DNA of 64,000 nt from Prosthecobacter sp. SYSU 5D2 (GTDB taxonomy: Bacteria > Verrucomicrobiota > Verrucomicrobiia > Verrucomicrobiales > Verrucomicrobiaceae). The stretch is taken from positions 186,001-250,000 of the forward strand of contig NZ_JBBYXL010000001.1 of assembly GCF_039655865.1 (NCBI RefSeq). Reading direction: 5' to 3'. Positions 59,967-64,000 of this stretch are shown here, piece by piece (positions within the stretch are counted from its first letter, which is position 1; every line of letters begins with the position of its first letter). Below the pieces are notes generated by a model that was not told where the DNA came from, made no database searches, and saw nothing but the letters and a program-made list of their open reading frames with translations. Both the position numbers and the translations under genes were made by a program.

Positions 59967-60824
59967 ATGAAGAAATTCCTTCTCCCTCTCCTTCTCATTG
60001 CCGTCGCCGGCTTCGCCGCGACCATTCCGGATTCCGCCAAAGTCGGACATTTTTATGCCGGTTGCCAGGCTTATAGCTTCCGCATGTTCACCGTCATGGA
60101 GGCCATCGAGAAAACGGCCGCCGCCGGCGGCAAGACCATCGAGTTTTACCCCAAGCAGAAGCTGTCTCCAGAACAGCCTGAAGTCATCTTCAATCACGAA
60201 TCCACACCGGAAGTCATCGCCGCCGTCAAGGCCAAGCTGGCTGAGCAGGGCATCACTGCCGTCGGTTATGGCGTCATCAAAATCGGCACCGATGCCGCCG
60301 CTGACCGCAAGGTTTTTGAATTCTGCAAAACCATGGGCATCGGCATTGTCATCACCGAACCCGATGTCAAAGGCCTGGACGGCATCGAAGCCCTGGTGAA
60401 GGAATTCGACATCAAGATGGCCATTCACAACCATCCCAAGCGCCCTCTGGACCGCTCCTACCTTTTCTGGGATCCAAACTATGTGCTGGAGCTCGTCAAA
60501 GACCGCGACCCCCGCATGGGCGCCTGCGCCGACGTCGGCCACTGGGTGCGCAGCGGCCTGAATCCTGTGGATTGCATCCGTATCCTCAAGGGCCGCATCT
60601 TCGACAGCCACATGAAGGACCTCAGCGAATTCGGCAATCCGAAAGCCCATGACCTCCCCTTCGGCACCGGCAAGTCTGACATCCCCGCCATCCTGGCCGA
60701 ATACCACGCCCAGGGCTATCCCGGCCCCCTGCATGTCGAATATGAGCACAACTGGGAAACCAGCCTGCCTGAGATCAAGCAGAGCCTCGAGTTCGTGAAA
60801 AACTGGCAGCCCGCTGCCAAGTAA
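59967..60824 (+). CDS. Secreted sugar phosphate isomerase/epimerase-like TIM-barrel protein
   Basis: A 285-residue protein with signal peptide (MKKFLLPLLLIAVAGFAA) and the xylose-isomerase-like barrel: YAGCQAYSFRMFTVMEAIEK, IAMH-type MAIHNHPKR, GACADVGHWVRSG, IFDSHMKDLS and VEYEHNWE, which supply Glu, His and Asp metal ligands. Translation from ATG 59967; a reading frame open back to 59778 overlaps the previous gene. Secreted versions are typical of this phylum. Followed by a strong terminator. Confidence 0.9.
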   Translation: MKKFLLPLLLIAVAGFAATIPDSAKVGHFYAGCQAYSFRMFTVMEAIEKTAAAGGKTIEFYPKQKLSPEQPEVIFNHESTPEVIAAVKAKLAEQGITAVGYGVIKIGTDAAADRKVFEFCKTMGIGIVITEPDVKGLDGIEALVKEFDIKMAIHNHPKRPLDRSYLFWDPNYVLELVKDRDPRMGACADVGHWVRSGLNPVDCIRILKGRIFDSHMKDLSEFGNPKAHDLPFGTGKSDIPAILAEYHAQGYPGPLHVEYEHNWETSLPEIKQSLEFVKNWQPAAK

Positions 60825-60854
60825 GGCTGTTCTTCCAAAACCGATTCTTCCTCA

Positions 60855-60890
60855 GCGGGAAGTGGAGCCAGCCTCCGCTTCCCGCTTTTT
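60855..60890 (+). terminator. Intrinsic terminator after sugar isomerase gene
   Basis: A strong stem GCGGGAAGTGGAG / CTCCGCTTCCCGC with a CCAGC loop, followed by TTTTT. Confidence 0.93.
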
Positions 60891-60930
60891 CATTTTAGCT
60901 TTCCGTTTTCTTAATTTCTTCTTTTTACAT

Positions 60931-61797
60931 TCACGGCAGCCCCCATGTCCCCCGTAGCGCCTGATAGTCCGCCTTGGGCAGCAGCACATAATGAGGAGAC
61001 GCCTTTGGGTCCAGCCAGCGGATCAGGCTTTCCAAGTTCTCCAGCGCCATCGTGGAGCAGCCGGCGCTGGGTTTCGTCGGGCCACGACGCACATGGAAAA
61101 AGATGGCACTGCCATAGCCCGGTGCCACCGGCTGCTGGTTGTGGCGGATCTCCAGCATCCATTTATAAGCCGCATCCCCCAGCCGCATGCGCTGCTTTTC
61201 AAACCAGGGTGGCACGCCCCGCTTCGGGTCCACACGGACATGCTGGTTATAATAGGGGTTGTTGGGATCATCCACATACGCATCCCACGGCCCCACCTGC
61301 ACATACGGCCAGTTCGTCCCCGCTGGCGGGCGAGCGGCATAACCAAAAAGAGAACCAAGCTGGAACACTCCTGCAGGCGCACGCCAGTCCTTCTCCACCT
61401 TCATAGGAATGCCATTACGAGGCGGCGTGAAGACTCCCCTGCCCCAGGCCAGTCCGGACCGCCCGAGCAAGATCGGCACCGGCTGGCCGAAGACGGGCTG
61501 CCAGGGGCTGCTGGCCGAGGCCCGCTGATAAGCCTGCAACGTCGCCGTATTGGAATTCCATCCAGCAGCCTGCGCCACAATGACCTGACGCACGCTTTTT
61601 CCGATCTGTGCGGAGGATTTAGCGGGAATGCATGTCAAAGAGAGCGCCAGCGTCAGGCAAACTAAAAATAAATTCCATCGGCTCGCGACATACCTTGCCT
61701 GGGCATTGTCATGACATTGTATCCACGATGAAAAGGTTTTTGCCAATGAGATCATTTTTTGGGATTGCCTGGAGAAGTTCGACCTGAATATACTCAT
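60931..61797 (-). CDS. L,D-transpeptidase (YkuD family)
   Basis: A 288-residue periplasmic enzyme that cross-links or modifies peptidoglycan through a Cys thioester. A hydrophobic leader (about 42-63) precedes the catalytic domain. The YkuD signature is present: His235 in IFFHVRRGP and Ser244 and Cys247 in KPSAGCS. The long N-terminus before the leader suggests the true start may be Met15 (61755). Not in an obvious operon. Confidence 0.85.
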   Translation of the reverse strand: MSIFRSNFSRQSQKMISLAKTFSSWIQCHDNAQARYVASRWNLFLVCLTLALSLTCIPAKSSAQIGKSVRQVIVAQAAGWNSNTATLQAYQRASASSPWQPVFGQPVPILLGRSGLAWGRGVFTPPRNGIPMKVEKDWRAPAGVFQLGSLFGYAARPPAGTNWPYVQVGPWDAYVDDPNNPYYNQHVRVDPKRGVPPWFEKQRMRLGDAAYKWMLEIRHNQQPVAPGYGSAIFFHVRRGPTKPSAGCSTMALENLESLIRWLDPKASPHYVLLPKADYQALRGTWGLP

Positions 61798-61951
61798 AAA
61801 TCGGCCCTGCCGGATAATTAATTGGTTTCAGGTTTTGGGGGTTTTTTTCCTGAGCGCCAAGTCCGGCAGGGCTGTCCTTTTTATAGGGGCTGCGGAAGAT
61901 GATTTTGCGGGATTGAAAGTGACGTTTACACAGCTATTCGTCCTGCCATCC

Positions 61952-62644
61952 ATGAAGAGCCTGCTTTCTTTTGCCACCCTGCTCAGTGTTTTGGCCCTGG
62001 CCGCCTGCAGCACCACATCCCAGGTGAGCCTTGACTATGCCTCCGGCCCTGGACACGTAAAGCCGGGTTCCCCAGAGTATTCCACCCGCCTTTTCAGCGA
62101 CCAGCGCGGCCTCGGGCCCCTGGATCTGGGCACCGTGCGAACGCAGATCGGCACGCCGCTGGAACATGTGCAGACCCGCGTGCCTATCAGCGAGGTAGTG
62201 ACCAATGCCTTCGGTTACGGGCTTCAGGCCAGGGGCATGCTCACCCGCCCCCGCGCAGCCCGTTACATCGTCACCGGGGACATCCTGGACCTGTATTGCC
62301 AGATGCTGGTGCGGCCTTATGGTTATGCACGCGTGCGTGTGACCGTGCTTGAAGCTGGCACCGGCCAGATCATCCACAGCCGCGTCTATACGGGCGAGCG
62401 CAGCGGCGGTGCCTACCTCCCCGGCAGCGGCTCCCCCGTCCCCATGCTGCGTGACCTTGTCTCCGGCGCGCTTCAGGATGCCGTGGACCGCGCGCTGGAT
62501 GATCCTGCCCTGCGCAGCAAGACCCGCGCGGGTGGCATGCAGTATGATGTGCCCACCGGCCCCGGTCCAGGCAGCTTCCCTGGCCCCGGCCCCTCTTCCC
62601 TGCCGCCAAGGGACTTTGAAGACCGCCCTACCATCAGCATTTAA
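61952..62644 (+). CDS. Lipoprotein of unknown function
   Basis: A 230-residue protein with lipobox LALAAC (Cys19). Segments TNAFGYGLQARGMLTRPRAARYIVTGDILD and RVRVTVLEAGTGQII resemble YajG/FlgO-type uncharacterised lipoproteins. A proline/glycine-rich tail (about 200-225). ATG 61952 is used because the lipobox requires it. Follows a dGTPase gene only by proximity. Confidence 0.75.
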   Translation: MKSLLSFATLLSVLALAACSTTSQVSLDYASGPGHVKPGSPEYSTRLFSDQRGLGPLDLGTVRTQIGTPLEHVQTRVPISEVVTNAFGYGLQARGMLTRPRAARYIVTGDILDLYCQMLVRPYGYARVRVTVLEAGTGQIIHSRVYTGERSGGAYLPGSGSPVPMLRDLVSGALQDAVDRALDDPALRSKTRAGGMQYDVPTGPGPGSFPGPGPSSLPPRDFEDRPTISI

Positions 62645-62676
62645 AGCCTGAGGAAAAAGCACCCGGTCCTCCCTCC

Positions 62677-63948
62677 ATGCCTGCCAACCGATTTTATAAC
62701 AGCTTCGATTCCGATACGCTGAATCCACGCCCCTCCAGCCAGGGCGAATACCGCAATGCTTTCCAAATCGACCGGGACCGCATCATCCACAGCAGCGCCT
62801 TTCGCCGTCTGCAAAACAAGACCCAGGTCTTCCTCTCCGGCGAGTACGATTTTTACCGTACCCGCCTGACGCACAGCATCGAGGTCGCCCAGATCGGCCG
62901 CTCCATCTGCGCCTACCTGGCCCACCAGCGCGACCTGCTGGACGAGGATTTTTACATTGATCCCGACCTGGTCGAATGCGCCTGCCTTTCCCATGACCTC
63001 GGCCATCCGCCCTTCGGCCATACAGGGGAGCGCACCCTGCACCGCGTCATGCAGCCCTATGGTGGTTTTGAAGGCAATGCCCAGACCCTGCGAATCCTCA
63101 CCGAAACCCTCTTTAACGAAGGCCGTGAAGGCATGAACCCCTCCCGAGCTGTGCTGGATGGAGTCCTCAAATACAAGACCCTCCAGGCCGAGGTCCCCAC
63201 GGCCAAAAACCACTACCTGTACAATGACCAGGAACGCTGGCTGGACTTCACCCTCGGTGGCCAGTCCTTCCCGCCAGAGCTGACGCCGGGTAAAATCCGC
63301 AACCAGTTCCGCAGCATCGAATGCCAGATCATGGACTGGGCGGATGACACCGCTTATTCGCTGAATGACATCGCCGATGGCATCCACGCCGGCTTTATCA
63401 ACGTCGCCCGGCTGGAGCAGTGGGCCTCCGGCCAGACCTTGGATGAAACCGATACCACCCACATCCAAAAACTCTGTGCCGCCATCCGTGAAGGACGTGT
63501 GGAAAGGAAGCTCAACAGCGCAATCGGCCGTTACATCCGCGCCGCCCGGCTGGTGCCTGACAGCACCTTCCTTAGCTCCATGACCCGGCGGCATCAGTTC
63601 CGCCTGGAAATTGATCCCGTCATGCAGGCCCAGTCCCGGCTGAACAAAAAGATCGCCTTCGAGCTCGTCTTCAAAAGCCCCCAGCTTCAGCAGCTAGACT
63701 ACAAGGCCGACTTTATCCTCACCCGTCTCTTTGAAGTGCTGCGGGACCGCTACATTGAGCAGGACAAAGAAAACACCCTGCATCTCATGCCCGCCACCCT
63801 GGAGGCCGAGATCGCCAAAGCCCCCGATGCCAGCACACGTGCCCGCCTCGTCTGTGATTGGGTGGCCAGCATGACCGACAGCTTCGCCTTCCGCACCTAC
63901 CGCCGCCTTTTTGACGCCGATTTCGGCTCCATCACTGATTTTGTGTAA
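62677..63948 (+). CDS. dgt: Deoxyguanosine triphosphate triphosphohydrolase (dGTPase)
   Basis: A 423-residue HD-domain enzyme that hydrolyses dGTP to deoxyguanosine and triphosphate. The N-terminal RNAFQIDRDRIIHSSAFRRL and KTQVFLSGEYDFYRTRLTHS blocks are dGTPase signatures. The metal ligands are His66, His106 and Asp107 (CLSHDLGHPPFGHTGE) and an Asp in MDWADDTAYSLND. The gene is complete, ending 52 bases before the window end. It follows the lipoprotein gene by 32 bases and could be on the same transcript. Confidence 0.94.
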   Translation: MPANRFYNSFDSDTLNPRPSSQGEYRNAFQIDRDRIIHSSAFRRLQNKTQVFLSGEYDFYRTRLTHSIEVAQIGRSICAYLAHQRDLLDEDFYIDPDLVECACLSHDLGHPPFGHTGERTLHRVMQPYGGFEGNAQTLRILTETLFNEGREGMNPSRAVLDGVLKYKTLQAEVPTAKNHYLYNDQERWLDFTLGGQSFPPELTPGKIRNQFRSIECQIMDWADDTAYSLNDIADGIHAGFINVARLEQWASGQTLDETDTTHIQKLCAAIREGRVERKLNSAIGRYIRAARLVPDSTFLSSMTRRHQFRLEIDPVMQAQSRLNKKIAFELVFKSPQLQQLDYKADFILTRLFEVLRDRYIEQDKENTLHLMPATLEAEIAKAPDASTRARLVCDWVASMTDSFAFRTYRRLFDADFGSITDFV

Positions 63949-64000
63949 AGAACGGCAGCCACCGATTTTGGCAAAAGGTGCGGTTCATGATTGACCCGTG

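Overview
The window looks like a chromosomal segment of a Verrucomicrobia (Verrucomicrobiales, Prosthecobacter/Verrucomicrobium-like) bacterium. The basis is inference from content: a protein of the type usually named Minf_1886, many secreted proteins of types common in that phylum (PQQ propeller, SHD1-like, DUF4091, beta-helix, NHL propeller, Gfo/Idh/MocA oxidoreductase with a twin-arginine leader, secreted sugar isomerases), outer-membrane proteins showing a diderm envelope, generally high G+C, and many genes without a clear Shine-Dalgarno. No rRNA, CRISPR array, prophage or replication origin is visible.

Layout. 120-7798: a giant S8 protease, a PQQ propeller protein and a secreted N-formylglutamate amidohydrolase-like protein. 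7812-16592 (minus): a tightly coupled exopolysaccharide operon (deacetylase, glycosyltransferase, DUF4091 protein, FemAB/GNAT-like protein, glycosyltransferase, Wzz/Wzc-like protein). 16846-23034 (plus): a type II secretion/type IV pilus cluster with two PilB/GspE ATPases, a PilC/GspF protein and two tandem pseudopilins, the second lacking the normal processing residues. Then tRNA-Leu and a UbiE/MenG methyltransferase. 23958-33481 (minus): a complete Wsp-like chemosensory operon (CheW, CheR-TPR, CheW, MCP, CheA-REC, CheB) that ends in a REC-REC-histidine kinase-REC protein where Wsp operons have a diguanylate cyclase. tRNA-Met and tRNA-Asn follow. 33845-38981: a manganese uptake locus (mntABCD-like ABC transporter plus an outer-membrane barrel) divergent from an MntR regulator, with two DtxR-type operators between them.

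39050-42854 holds small metabolic and conserved genes. 42988-49102 is an AT-richer block with a canonical Wzc tyrosine kinase, a Wza lipoprotein, an outer-membrane barrel, an unknown secreted protein and a small membrane protein. It is bordered by a decayed IS3-family element (49346-50325) and looks horizontally acquired. 50430-63948 returns to high G+C: PH-domain protein, oxidoreductase, OsmC, NHL propeller, a TolC plus tandem-GAF-HlyD pair, a PL14-like lyase, an SHD1-like protein, a sugar isomerase, an L,D-transpeptidase, a lipoprotein and a dGTPase.

The most interesting items are the Wsp-like pathway with a replaced output module, the tandem pseudopilin with Glu5 changed to Lys, the MntR operator pair overlapping a near-leaderless promoter, and the membrane fusion protein with cytoplasmic GAF sensors. 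All functional calls come from reading motifs by eye; no database search was run.
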